NCBI RefSeq assembly: GCF_900187425.1
Contig: NZ_FYDJ01000006.1
Span: 248,001 to 312,000, forward strand
DNA from: Pseudomonas sp. Irchel s3h14
Lineage (GTDB): Bacteria; Pseudomonadota; Gammaproteobacteria; Pseudomonadales; Pseudomonadaceae
Length of the DNA: 64,000 nt
Reading direction: 5' to 3'
The position numbers and the translations under genes are program-made. Shown here piece after piece: positions 29,721-39,368 of the stretch. The stretch's first letter is position 1. Every line of letters starts with the position of its first letter. The notes beneath the pieces are model-generated. The model was given only the letters and a program-made list of their open reading frames with translations, did no database searches and was not told the origin of the DNA.

Positions 29721-30467
29721 ATGCCAACCAAGAGTTTTCTGCCGGGTCTCCTCCTGGCGTTCTGCGCCGTTGCGTCGCTTTGCTCGGTTGCTGCCGAGCG
29801 TAGAGCGCCCTCGCAAAGTAACAGCGCATCAACCACGCTAATCGAAACTGCCTCGCGGCAGTATGAAAGTGGTCAGTTGGACCAAGCCGCTGCCACGCTG
29901 GAGCGTGCCCTGCATATCCAGCCGAACAATCCCGCGACGCTGCATTACCTCGGTGTGTTGCGTCTTCAGCAGGGGCAGTACCAGCAGGCTGAAACGTTGG
30001 CGGCGCGCTCGAACATGCGGGTTGGCCGCAACGTCGAGTTACGCAACCGCAACTTCCAATTGATCCAGGCGGCGCAGCAGGCCAAGGCTTCGAGTACCTC
30101 ACCCAACGCCAAAGAGGACCTGGTCGCCGTACAGAAAGGGCTCGAAGAAGAGGTCCAAAAGCGCCGCGAAGCAGAAATGGCCGCTGCTGAACAATCCAAC
30201 GCTGGCAACTTTGCTAGCGCAAACGCAGAGACCGTATCGGATTCGCCGACGGCTGGCAGGCCACGGCCCGAAGGAGAATTGCCAGTGGCTTCCGTAGAGC
30301 CAGAGCCCGCGTACGATGAGGTTGAGATCCCCCGCGGCCATTGGCCGCCACCGGGTAAATGCCGAATCTGGTTTCCTGATCGCCCGCCCGGGCATCAGCC
30401 CGCACCCGGCAAGTGCAAGAAGCTGCGACATCGGGTTCCGTCAGGAGCCTACCTGGTGCGCGGTTGA
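29721..30467 (+). CDS. Exported TPR protein with PGKC tail
   Basis: A 248-residue protein. A signal peptide (MPTKSFLPGLLLAFCAVASLCSVAAE) is followed by TPR-like helices (ESGQLDQAAATLERALHIQPNNPATLHYLGVLRLQQGQY, about 45-85), a charged linker, and a C-terminal block with two PGKC elements (PPPGKCRIWFPDRPPG and APGKCKKLRHRVPSG). The PGKC tail is known in several Pseudomonas envelope proteins without a defined role. The ATG 29721 is chosen by the signal peptide. Confidence 0.75.
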   Translation: MPTKSFLPGLLLAFCAVASLCSVAAERRAPSQSNSASTTLIETASRQYESGQLDQAAATLERALHIQPNNPATLHYLGVLRLQQGQYQQAETLAARSNMRVGRNVELRNRNFQLIQAAQQAKASSTSPNAKEDLVAVQKGLEEEVQKRREAEMAAAEQSNAGNFASANAETVSDSPTAGRPRPEGELPVASVEPEPAYDEVEIPRGHWPPPGKCRIWFPDRPPGHQPAPGKCKKLRHRVPSGAYLVRG

Positions 30468-30534
30468 GTTTCTGAGTGTCCTTCTGGCCGGTTAAGTCGC
30501 AGGTGTTGCAGGCGGATAATCCCGTGGCTTCGCA

Positions 30535-30933
30535 CTAGCGACGATAGTAGCGGCGATCGTCCTCGTAGCGGTGGCGCATGGCCCGATCGTGGTGGCGCTC
30601 CCAATAACGATGGCGTTCAGCTTCTCGGCGGGCTTGCTCTCTACGCCACTGATCTCTACGCCAGTCGTCTCGGCGCCAATCGCGTCTACGATCGTGCGAA
30701 CGGTCGTCATGCCAGTATCGGTCGTCATGGGCAAGCAACGGCCCTGGCTGCTTGTCGGCCATACTGGCCAAGGTCGGCCAAGGGTTGCCGGCGGCCTGAA
30801 CAGGAGCCTGAACGGCTGTGACTTCAGTTGCGAAAACAGGGGTTGAGGTCTTCATTTGTGTTGCTGATGCCGAGCCCACTGCCGCGAACGCGAACAGGCC
30901 GAAGAGCATCATTCGTGGGTCATGGAATTTCAT
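30535..30933 (-). CDS. Exported Arg/Asp/Trp-rich low-complexity protein
   Basis: A 132-residue protein with a signal peptide (MKFHDPRMMLFGLFAFAAVGSASA) and a C-terminal half built of repeats such as HDRRRDWRRDDWRRD. I recognise no enzyme domain; the composition recalls small periplasmic stress or RcnB-like proteins. It converges on the TPR gene. The ATG at 30933 is preferred because it starts the signal peptide. Confidence 0.65.
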   Translation of the reverse strand: MKFHDPRMMLFGLFAFAAVGSASATQMKTSTPVFATEVTAVQAPVQAAGNPWPTLASMADKQPGPLLAHDDRYWHDDRSHDRRRDWRRDDWRRDQWRREQARREAERHRYWERHHDRAMRHRYEDDRRYYRR

Positions 30934-31426
30934 GAGCGAAGACAACCTCTGATTGACAAGTGGACGTGTGGCCATCTGGCTGCGGGAATCCTGCGGGTTC
31001 GCGCTTACCGAGCGGATGTGCCTATCCACATAGACAGATAAATAAGGAAAAGTTCTAGGGAGCCGCTGCTTAAATAGCCGCCCTCGGAAAACACTAAACT
31101 ACGAAACGCCCGCTGAACGATTTAGCCAATCTGTTGCATCGACCGGTTGAATCCACAACCCAGACCGGTCATTCGCGACAGGCAGAAAACGGCCAAAAGG
31201 TCACTGGACAGTAACCATCCGGTCCCCCGTAGGGCAAAAGCTCACATTTCAAATCGCTAGCCCGCGAGGAGGGAAAGTCAGCACGGGGGGCTAGGCAGTC
31301 GCGTGCCCCTAGGGGGCTTTCGGAAACTGCGGATAGTTACTGGGCGCTCTCGATTGGCGCAAGTTCTTGATTCAATGCTTGCCCATGAGATCCATTCGAA
31401 AATGCAGTCTGCAAAGGGAAAAACCC
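30934..31426. other. Intergenic region of about 490 bases
   Basis: No gene is supported. It contains a 7-bp inverted repeat GACCGGT/ACCGGTC (31141-31147 and 31164-31170) with a 16-base loop, and the palindrome CCCCTAGGGG (31306-31315). An AAGGG/CCCTT hairpin (31414-31428) adjoins the diguanylate cyclase stop and may end that transcript on the minus strand. Confidence 0.5.
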
Positions 31427-32374
31427 TTAACTGGACGACATTGCAGATGAACATGCCCGAGCCCTACCAGCTTTCTTCGCTTCATAAAGTTGCTTGTCCG
31501 CAGCCTCTATCAAAGCCTGGAATTCAAGATCGCAAGAGGGCGTCAATGTTGCGACGCCCAGAGAAATAGTCACCACACGATCTACATCAGAAGCCGAATG
31601 TTCAATGCCCAGCGCCCGGACACGCTCTTGCATTTTTTCTGCAATTTCGACCGCTCCAGAAAGACCTGTATTGGGCAGAACGCAGGCAAACTCTTCGCCA
31701 CCATACCGAGCGACCAGGTCGTAGGGGCGTCTAACCGTTTCAAATAACACTTGGGCAACGGATTTCAAGCAGCCATCTCCAGCCTGGTGCCCGTATCGGT
31801 CGTTGTAGCGTTTAAAAAAGTCGACATCCACCATAATGAGCGACAGCGGCTTTTGCTCTCGAAAGCACTGGCGCCAATCCGCCGAGATATCCTCATCGAA
31901 TTTGCGTCGATTGGCCACTCCCGTAAGGCCATCCATCAACGCCATGGAGCGCAGCAGATCGTTCTGTAGTTTCAGGGTCAGGTGTGTTCGCACACGTGCC
32001 CTGACAATGGTGGGATTGATGGGCTTGCTGATGAAGTCCACCGCGCCAAGTTCCAGACCTAGTACCTCATCCGACTCCTGCTGCTGTGCGGTAATGAATA
32101 TGATGGGGATGTCCTGGGTCGCAGGGTCAGCCTTGAATCGACGGCATACTTCATGCCCGTCCATGCCCTCCATGACCACGTCCAGCAGAATCAGATCGGG
32201 TAGTTGGGTCTGGCACACCGTGATCGCCTGCTCACCGCTGGTGGCCATGAACACATCACAGTCCTCACGAAACAACTCATGGAGTACCCGGATATTAATC
32301 GGTTGGTCGTCGACAATGAGTAGTTTTGGACGGTTATGGGGATGTGGTAACCAGGTTTCCATCGATTGTTCCAT
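31427..32374 (-). CDS. Response regulator with diguanylate cyclase (REC-GGDEF)
   Basis: A 315-residue cytoplasmic response regulator that should make c-di-GMP when phosphorylated. The receiver (about 15-130) has acidic residues VDD21-23, Asp65 as phosphoacceptor in DLILLDVVMEGMDG and a C-terminal Lys in ISKPIN. The GGDEF domain carries GGEEF at 225-229, which is catalytically competent, with an I-site RPYD placed five residues before it. The ATG (32374) overlaps the kinase TGA by one base (TGATG), so it is translated with the hybrid kinase that probably phosphorylates it. Confidence 0.94.
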   Translation of the reverse strand: MEQSMETWLPHPHNRPKLLIVDDQPINIRVLHELFREDCDVFMATSGEQAITVCQTQLPDLILLDVVMEGMDGHEVCRRFKADPATQDIPIIFITAQQQESDEVLGLELGAVDFISKPINPTIVRARVRTHLTLKLQNDLLRSMALMDGLTGVANRRKFDEDISADWRQCFREQKPLSLIMVDVDFFKRYNDRYGHQAGDGCLKSVAQVLFETVRRPYDLVARYGGEEFACVLPNTGLSGAVEIAEKMQERVRALGIEHSASDVDRVVTISLGVATLTPSCDLEFQALIEAADKQLYEAKKAGRARACSSAMSSS

Positions 32375-35300
32375 CAAGCAGATCTCAACAGTTCACGACC
32401 AATCGGCATCGCAGCGGAAAAGTCTAGTGACTGCACCATGACAACCAGTTCGTCGAACTGTGGGCGCAGGGATTGCGGCGTTTTTGACGCCAATGCGTCT
32501 GCCAGCTCTATGGCTTGAAGGTTGCCCGCTTCCAGCAAGAGCAAAATTTCCTCAAGGGATTCTCGCCATTGCGCGAGCGCCATCAATTCGGAGTCAACAC
32601 AGACCTGTGTGCTCGGGCTCTGACCAAAGTCGACATTCATCTGCCCAAGGCTTTGTTGCAGTAACCTGCTCAATTCGTCAAACCATGTTGCGTCAGCAAA
32701 GATGCTCGCTACAGACTCTGCATCGCCGTGTTTTAGTGTGTGCTCCAGGTCACCGGCCAGCAGCGAGAGCGCCTTGGCACCCATGGTCCCGCTGCTGCCT
32801 TTAATTGTATGAAGCACGAAGGCTGCCCCCGATCCGTCTTGCCGCTGGATCTGATCGTGCAACCGGACAAGCTGTTTTTCTAGCTCGGGGCCAAAGTTAC
32901 GCAGCACGTTGCGGATCAAATCGAGGTCACCACCAAAGCGGCTAATGATCGATGCACGAGGCTCGATGACGCCTTCTCCTGTATTGGCTTGGCCCAGGGC
33001 TGGAGATGCTTGGCGATCCTCACGGCCCGCTTGAAAAAGCAATGTTGCGACGAGTTGTTCCAGATCTATGGGCTTGCCGACATGCTCATTCATCCCAGCA
33101 GCAAGACAGGCCTCACGGTCGGTATTGGAGGCATTTGCGGTCATCGCCACTATTGGCAGCGCTGCAAAACGTGGATTCGATCGAATGCGACGGGTCGCCT
33201 CCAAGCCATCAATATCCGGCATCTGGATATCCATCAACACCGCGTCGAAGGGCACCATCTCAGCCATCACCCTGCTCACACCTTCCAGACCGCCTTCAGC
33301 CAACGTCACTTGAGCGCCTTCTCCTGTCAGTAACTCATCGGCAACCTGCCGATTAAGCATGTTGTCTTCTACCACCAATAGCCGCAGCCCGGCCAGGCGC
33401 TGCGGCCTGTCAACAGTTGACTTGGACGGGAGTGACTGCGGAAGGCCTTTGCCGTTGAGTGCTCGCTGAACAGCATCGACTAACTGCTTGGGAGTGACAG
33501 GCTTGGTGAGAAACCCCACGAAGGGAGCGTCTCCCATCTCGTTTGCGTCGGCCAGCACTTCACGGCCGTAAGCGGTAATCATAATGACCATTGGAGGAGG
33601 TACGCCGTTGCCCTGCTGATGGATCAATTGCGCAGCGCTCAGCCCATCCATATCAGACATCCGCCAGTCCATCAGTACCACGTCGTAGGATTCGCCTCTC
33701 GCCTGGGCGTTTTTCACCCATTCCACTGCTTGCGTGCCACCACTGACGTGGTCAGCCTCCCACCCCAATGCATGAACGGTTCGTAACAGCAATTCACCCG
33801 CCATGGCGTTGTCGTCGACTACCAGTATCCGAATGGACACATCGACTTCAGGACAGGTAGATCTCACCAGCGAATTCGGCGCTACATCCAGGTTGATATC
33901 GAACCAGAAGCGACTTCCCACACCCTGCTGGCTCTCCACCTGAAGTTCACCGCCCATCAAGCTGACCAACCGCTTGCAGATCACCAAGCCCAGACCGGTA
34001 CCGCCAAAGCGGCGGGTGGTTGAAGCCTCGGCCTGAGTGAATCCTTCAAAAATACGCTGAAGTTGCTCCGGGCTGATACCGATACCGGTATCAGAAACGG
34101 CGATGCGCAAGCTCACAGAGTTTTCCGTGCGCATCAGTTGCTCGACGCTGACCACGATCTGGCCTTCCATGGTGAACTTGAGGGCGTTACCCGCCAGGTT
34201 GATCAGCACCTGTTGCAGCCGCAGGCTATCGCCTATCAGGTCGTTGGGTAGATTGGAGTCCAGGTCGAACATGACCTCGACTTCTTTCTGGCCCTGGTTG
34301 CCGGCCAGCACAACGGAGAGGTCACGCATGAGCGATTCGAGTTCAAATGGGTGCACATCGAGTTGCAGCTTGCCGGCCTCAATCTTGGAGTAATCAAGGA
34401 TGTCATTGAGCAAACCCAGCAGTGATTTCGCAGCGGTCTGTGCTTTGGTCACATAGTCGAGTTGACGACCATTCAGGTCAGTGTTCTGCACCAACTGCAA
34501 CATGCCCAGCACGGCGTTCATCGGCGTTCGTATTTCATGGCTCATGTTGGCCAGGAACGACGATTTGGCCGCACTTGCGGTATCGGCCTGTTCCTTGGCG
34601 TACAGCAGATGTGATTCCAGCTCGCGCTGGGAGGTGATGTCCCGATTGATACCCGTCACGCGCAGCGGCGTACCATTGGGACTGCGTTCGACCTGCGCAC
34701 CTGCCTGTATGAAGCGGATCTGGCCGTCCGGGCGAACGACACGGAAAACTGTGTCGTACACACCATTCCCCTCGACGGCGGCATTCAGCTTTGCAGCCGT
34801 AGCCACAGCATCCTTGGGGTGAATACGCGCGTACCAGTGTTTATAACTCAGACCACTATTGCGCAACGTCAGTGGCTGACCGTAGAACTCGAACATGCGG
34901 TCATTCCACTGTAAGTTATTGTCCGCCAACGTCCAGGACCAAATGCCCAGTTCGGCTACCTCAGCAGCCATCACTAACTGGTCGTGCACCGCCATCAGTT
35001 CACTACGTTGTTTCTGCGTCGTCTCCAGGCTCGCAGCCAGCTCCTTTTCTGCCGCTTTACGTTCGGTGATGTCTACAGCGATGCCCAGGTAGCCGCTCAA
35101 TTTCCCATCGTCATCGCGCATGGAGGTGACTACCAGCGTAACAGGGAACCGCGAGCCGTCCTTACGCATGTAAGTCCACTCCCGGGTCTCTGCACCTTCA
35201 AGCTCAGGTTTATGGGTGAAAACGCGGAAGCCATCGATTGCCTGAGCGTACTCCTCGCTCAGTTCTACGCCACGAGCAGCGACTTCTTCGGGTACATGGA

Positions 35301-36924
35301 TCAGCGCTGGTGTGTTTTTTCCCAGTAACTCATCGGCGTCATAACCCAACAAATGCTCGGCGCCTTTGTTGAACACACGGATTACACCATCGAGATCTGT
35401 CGCAATGATCGAGACCTCAGTGGCCGAGCGCAGCACAGTACCCAACAACAGATTGAGATGCCGCAACTCGGACGTTCGCTGCGCAACCTGCTCTTCCAGG
35501 TTGGAATTGAGTTCGAGAATTCGGGCCTCTGCTGCTTTTTTCGCCGAGATATCCCTTAATGTCTTGGAGGCTCCAACGACGCGACCACCCTCGCCATAAA
35601 TGGGTGAGATGCTGGCGGAGACATCGATCAGCCGACTATCTTTGCAGCGACGTTGGGTATCAAAGCCGGTGATACGCTCCCCCGCCCTTATGCGCGCAAG
35701 GATATGGGTTTCTTCAGCTACAAACTCCTCAGGAACAACCAGACTGACCAGCGTCTGGCCCACAGCCTCCTCGGCGGTATAGCCAAAAAGGTGTTCGGCT
35801 CCCTTGTTCCAGTTGGTCACGATGCCATCGAGTGTTTTTCCGATAATGCCATCGGCCGAACTTTCAACGATGGCGGCCAGCCTTGCCTGCTCGGCGAATA
35901 TCTGCCGCCGGCGTTGACGGCTGACACTCACAACACCCGCCAGAGTAGCCAGAAGTAGAGTGAGCAAACCACCCATCAACAGAACCACCGTTGGTGAAAC
36001 CTGATGCAGGCGCTGGATGAACAACGGATGCGCGCCGAGTTCAACTTGCCATCGCCTCCCGTATACCTCGCGCTCCACCTGGTGGGTCATTAGCGTTTCA
36101 TGGCTGGCCGAGTCGTCGGTGCTTTCATAAAACAGCTTCTCTTGCCCAGGGACAGTGATATCCCTTAATCGCAGATGCACCGTCTCATTTTCTATGCGCA
36201 GACCTCTGAGTACCTGCTCTGTCTGCAACACGACATAGATCCAGCCAAACGCTGCTGTGTCGCGTTCAACAGCGGTCGGCGGAGTCTCTCCGCCGCGAAA
36301 GATGGGCATCAAAACCAGGAAAGACTGCTGCGGTTTCGCTGTGTCCTGTATCAAAGTGATGGGCCCGGTTATCCGTGCCACACCGCTCTGCATCGAGGAT
36401 TGGGCAGCCTCCCGCCGCGATGTTTCCGAAGCTATGTCCAAGCCAATTGCAGGCTGGTTACCCTCAACCGGTTCGACATACTGGACAACGTAACGCTCGC
36501 CTGAATGGGGTGAGAATTGACGAATGGAGAAATCAGCTTTGCCATCGGCCCGAGCGTGCTTGAGAAACTCGCTTTCATCCTGCTCCGGTACACGCCTGAT
36601 AAAGCCCAAGGCACTTGCGCCGGGGAACTCGGCAGCAAGGTCGCGCGTTTGGTGATATTGGTCAAAAACTTCGCGACTGATGCCATGTTCACCCGCTGTC
36701 AGCACCGCTCCACGAGCGCCTCGCAATCCGTATTGGTAAAGATTGAGGCGAGTTAAAACCAACTCTGCGGCTTCCTCGGTAGCCGCTGCGACCCTTTCTT
36801 GTGCCTGCTGCTCGTTGATGCGTTCAAGGATCCAGGCGCCTAGAATGCTTGCCCCTACCCCCACCACCAGAGTGATCGCTGCTCCCCAGCTCAATGCAAA
36901 AAACCTTTGTTTTCTCACCCGCAT
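32374..36924 (-). CDS. Hybrid sensor histidine kinase (CHASE-PAS-HisKA-HATPase-REC-REC-Hpt)
   Basis: An inner-membrane phosphorelay kinase of about 1516 residues. In order: one N-terminal TM segment, a periplasmic CHASE domain (about 50-285, with LGFIRRVPEQDESEFL), a second TM near 310, PAS units (about 335-460, 480-610, 640-760), HisKA with His796 in SHEIRTPMN, HATPase with NLAGNALKFT and GGTGLGL, receiver 1 with Asp1086 (VLMDWRMSDMDG), receiver 2 with Asp1232 (VLMDIQMPDIDG), and Hpt with His1372 in HTIKGSSG. All phosphotransfer residues are intact. The TTG at 36948 is a longer start alternative. Confidence 0.94.
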   Translation of the reverse strand: MRVRKQRFFALSWGAAITLVVGVGASILGAWILERINEQQAQERVAAATEEAAELVLTRLNLYQYGLRGARGAVLTAGEHGISREVFDQYHQTRDLAAEFPGASALGFIRRVPEQDESEFLKHARADGKADFSIRQFSPHSGERYVVQYVEPVEGNQPAIGLDIASETSRREAAQSSMQSGVARITGPITLIQDTAKPQQSFLVLMPIFRGGETPPTAVERDTAAFGWIYVVLQTEQVLRGLRIENETVHLRLRDITVPGQEKLFYESTDDSASHETLMTHQVEREVYGRRWQVELGAHPLFIQRLHQVSPTVVLLMGGLLTLLLATLAGVVSVSRQRRRQIFAEQARLAAIVESSADGIIGKTLDGIVTNWNKGAEHLFGYTAEEAVGQTLVSLVVPEEFVAEETHILARIRAGERITGFDTQRRCKDSRLIDVSASISPIYGEGGRVVGASKTLRDISAKKAAEARILELNSNLEEQVAQRTSELRHLNLLLGTVLRSATEVSIIATDLDGVIRVFNKGAEHLLGYDADELLGKNTPALIHVPEEVAARGVELSEEYAQAIDGFRVFTHKPELEGAETREWTYMRKDGSRFPVTLVVTSMRDDDGKLSGYLGIAVDITERKAAEKELAASLETTQKQRSELMAVHDQLVMAAEVAELGIWSWTLADNNLQWNDRMFEFYGQPLTLRNSGLSYKHWYARIHPKDAVATAAKLNAAVEGNGVYDTVFRVVRPDGQIRFIQAGAQVERSPNGTPLRVTGINRDITSQRELESHLLYAKEQADTASAAKSSFLANMSHEIRTPMNAVLGMLQLVQNTDLNGRQLDYVTKAQTAAKSLLGLLNDILDYSKIEAGKLQLDVHPFELESLMRDLSVVLAGNQGQKEVEVMFDLDSNLPNDLIGDSLRLQQVLINLAGNALKFTMEGQIVVSVEQLMRTENSVSLRIAVSDTGIGISPEQLQRIFEGFTQAEASTTRRFGGTGLGLVICKRLVSLMGGELQVESQQGVGSRFWFDINLDVAPNSLVRSTCPEVDVSIRILVVDDNAMAGELLLRTVHALGWEADHVSGGTQAVEWVKNAQARGESYDVVLMDWRMSDMDGLSAAQLIHQQGNGVPPPMVIMITAYGREVLADANEMGDAPFVGFLTKPVTPKQLVDAVQRALNGKGLPQSLPSKSTVDRPQRLAGLRLLVVEDNMLNRQVADELLTGEGAQVTLAEGGLEGVSRVMAEMVPFDAVLMDIQMPDIDGLEATRRIRSNPRFAALPIVAMTANASNTDREACLAAGMNEHVGKPIDLEQLVATLLFQAGREDRQASPALGQANTGEGVIEPRASIISRFGGDLDLIRNVLRNFGPELEKQLVRLHDQIQRQDGSGAAFVLHTIKGSSGTMGAKALSLLAGDLEHTLKHGDAESVASIFADATWFDELSRLLQQSLGQMNVDFGQSPSTQVCVDSELMALAQWRESLEEILLLLEAGNLQAIELADALASKTPQSLRPQFDELVVMVQSLDFSAAMPIGRELLRSA

Positions 36925-36966
36925 TGCCCCATTACAGAAGGCCTTCAAGCCTTCACTATAAAAGCT

Positions 36967-38703
36967 CTAACCCTGTTGGGGGACCGTCTGCAACTTATCC
37001 GCATGCATAACATTAACCTTCAGCCCCGAGGATAAAAATGAGCATATTTGAGCAAAAGGAACAGGACGGCAATAAAGATAACCTTGCATGATCTGGCAGC
37101 CTTGCCCCAGAAGCGCATCCGCCTGCTCCTGGGTTTCTACACCTTCGGCCACCAATTCAAGGTTTAGCGCCTGGCCTAACTTTATGATCGCCTCAATGAT
37201 CGCCGAATCGCTTTTGTCGGTGAGCATATCTCGTACAAAGCTCTGATCTATTTTCAGAACATCAATTGGGAAACGCTTGAGGTAAGCCAGGCTCGAATAA
37301 CCTGTGCCGAAATCGTCGATCGAAATGCGGACCCCTAACACCTTGAGATGAAAGAGGGTTTCGCGGGCGTTATCAATGTCTCTTGCCAGCACCCCTTCGG
37401 TAATCTCCAACTCCAGGAATTCTGCTTCTAGTCCAGATTCGACCAGGATGCCTTTCACCATGTCCAGGAAGGACTCCTCGCGAAATTGCACGACGGAGAT
37501 GTTCACGCTAATGGAAATGTCATGGCCCAGTTCACGAAGCGCTTTCGCGTCCTGGCAGGCCTGGAGCAGAACGTACTTGCCAATGGGGATGATCAGCCCT
37601 GTTTCTTCCGCCAGTGGAATGAAATCGGCAGGCGAAACCAAAATACCGTCATGATTGCGCCACCGGATGAGCGCCTCCATCCCAATAATCTGGTTCTGCC
37701 GGGCATCGACCTTCGCCTGGTAAAAAACCTCAAAAACGCCATCTTCCAAAGCAGAGCGCATATGGCGCTCAAGCAGGTGCCTGGCACGCATGCTGCTCTC
37801 GATATGCAGAGAAAAAAAACAATAGCGATTGCGACCTGAAAGTTTCGCCTGGTACATGGCCGAGTCGGCATGCCGGTAAAGTGACTCCAGATCGTCGCTA
37901 TCCTCAGGGAACACACTAATGCCGATGCTTGCGGAAAGGTCGTATCGGTTCGCCTGGATTGAAAATGGACTGGAGATTGTTGCGAGTACCCTTTCAGCGA
38001 AGTCGCCCACTGCGTCGAAACCTATCACCTCTGGCAGGAGGAGGATGAACTCGTCTCCTCCTTGCCTGCTGACGGTATCCACTACGCGCAAAGATCGCGA
38101 TAATCGCAATGCAACCTCTTGCAACACCAAGTCGCCGACAGAGTGGCCCATCGAATCGTTGATCACTTTGAAGTTGTCCAGATCAAGCAGTAGCATCGCC
38201 ACACGGCTATGGTTGCGACGGGCCTTTTGTAAAGCCTGCTCGGTACGATCCTGCAACAGTATTCGATTGGGTAGTCCAGTTAATGCATCGTGATTGGCGA
38301 GCCTCTTGGCCTCATTTCGCAAGGCGATATGAGCCTTGATATGGGCTCTGGCAACTGGAATATTCAGCGGCTTTTGAATGAAGTCCACTCCGCCGCACTC
38401 AAGAGCGCGAAGCTCATTGTCTGTATGCGTATGAGAGCTTACAAAAATGACCGCTGCGTCCAAAAGCTCCGGATCGGATTTCAGCGCCCGGCAGACCTCG
38501 AAGCCGTTCATTCCTGGCATTTCTATGTCGAGCAAAACTACATCGGGCCTGCATTGACGAGCAATCTCTAGCGCCTCCTGACCACTTTTGGCGACATAGA
38601 CTTCGGCTAAATCTCGCACTGCGGTGCCCAGAATTTTTAGGTCAGTGACTTGGTCATCGACTATCAGGAGGACTGGTTTGAGGCTAAACGTCTTGTCGCG
38701 CAT
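36967..38703 (-). CDS. Response regulator with GGDEF and EAL domains
   Basis: A 578-residue cytoplasmic response regulator for c-di-GMP turnover. The receiver has VDD15-17 and Asp59 as acceptor (VVLLDIEMPGMNG). The cyclase domain has intact GGDEF at 215-219 with an I-site RVVD five residues earlier. The EAL domain has EAL at 343-345 (MEALIRW), DDFGTGYSSL, KIDQSFV and VAEGVET, so phosphodiesterase residues are also present. Which activity dominates cannot be read from the sequence. The ATG 38703 has GAGGAG upstream. It lies just before the hybrid kinase, likely in one operon. Confidence 0.94.
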   Translation of the reverse strand: MRDKTFSLKPVLLIVDDQVTDLKILGTAVRDLAEVYVAKSGQEALEIARQCRPDVVLLDIEMPGMNGFEVCRALKSDPELLDAAVIFVSSHTHTDNELRALECGGVDFIQKPLNIPVARAHIKAHIALRNEAKRLANHDALTGLPNRILLQDRTEQALQKARRNHSRVAMLLLDLDNFKVINDSMGHSVGDLVLQEVALRLSRSLRVVDTVSRQGGDEFILLLPEVIGFDAVGDFAERVLATISSPFSIQANRYDLSASIGISVFPEDSDDLESLYRHADSAMYQAKLSGRNRYCFFSLHIESSMRARHLLERHMRSALEDGVFEVFYQAKVDARQNQIIGMEALIRWRNHDGILVSPADFIPLAEETGLIIPIGKYVLLQACQDAKALRELGHDISISVNISVVQFREESFLDMVKGILVESGLEAEFLELEITEGVLARDIDNARETLFHLKVLGVRISIDDFGTGYSSLAYLKRFPIDVLKIDQSFVRDMLTDKSDSAIIEAIIKLGQALNLELVAEGVETQEQADALLGQGCQIMQGYLYCRPVPFAQICSFLSSGLKVNVMHADKLQTVPQQG

Positions 38704-38795
38704 TCCATTGCTCCTCGCAAATCCCTTGCATTTAGTAACAAGCAATCCTAGAGCTTTTCTGCGGTGGGATGCCCTGTCTGCGTTCCCGAATGCGC

Positions 38796-39245
38796 TCAGG
38801 CCAGGCCCGCCAATCGTTGAAGTCTTTCGAGGTCCGCTTGAGGCTCGCCATTTTTCATGGCGGCCCCAAGGCGCATGACCACTTGCTCGCGGCGCACCTG
38901 CATGGAAGGCAACGCATAGATCGCGCCTATCAACTCACGCAGTGCTTGAGGGAGTCCCCAGGAGGTTTTCAACTTGATGGCAAAGGGGCCAGCGAAATCA
39001 CGCAGGGCATGGGTGAGCACTTCTTCATCCACCTTATGCCCCTGGCCCTCCCACTTCTGGATTTAGTAAAGCACACAAAGCTCACCTATTCAGTGCAGCA
39101 ACGCAGCACTCTGTAGTGGCGTCGGATCCAGCTTGCATTGTCCAGCCAGGAAAACAACCTGTTCAGCCAGGCCCTCAGCATCATCCAGATATCGACGCTT
39201 GCGTTGGCGTTTGCGATGCCAGGGTCTGCGCAAGGTTTGAAATCG
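38796..39245 (-). pseudogene. Decayed HDOD-domain signalling protein fragment
   Basis: One minus-strand frame reads, from 39245 down to the TGA at 38796, a protein-like sequence interrupted by two in-frame stops (TGA at 39090-39092 and TAA at 39063-39065). Fragments include YLDDAEGLAEQVVFLAGQCKLDPTPLQ, SAALLH-stop-IGELCVLY-stop, and IQKWEGQGHKVDEEVLTHALRDF...LKTSWGLPQALRELIGAIYALP. The LLH.IGEL core and the following layout fit the C-terminal half of an HDOD protein, a family linked to c-di-GMP systems. The N-terminal part is missing. Identification is by motif reading. Confidence 0.6.
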
Positions 39246-39368
39246 CTATTTCCTTGTCATGCAAATGGTACTGACTCGTGTGGACAGGTCGCCAAATTAA
39301 GGTGCGCCGGGATGTCAGCTTTCCGCCCACGGCGGGCGGGTATAAAAAACGCGCTCCTACCAACCCAA

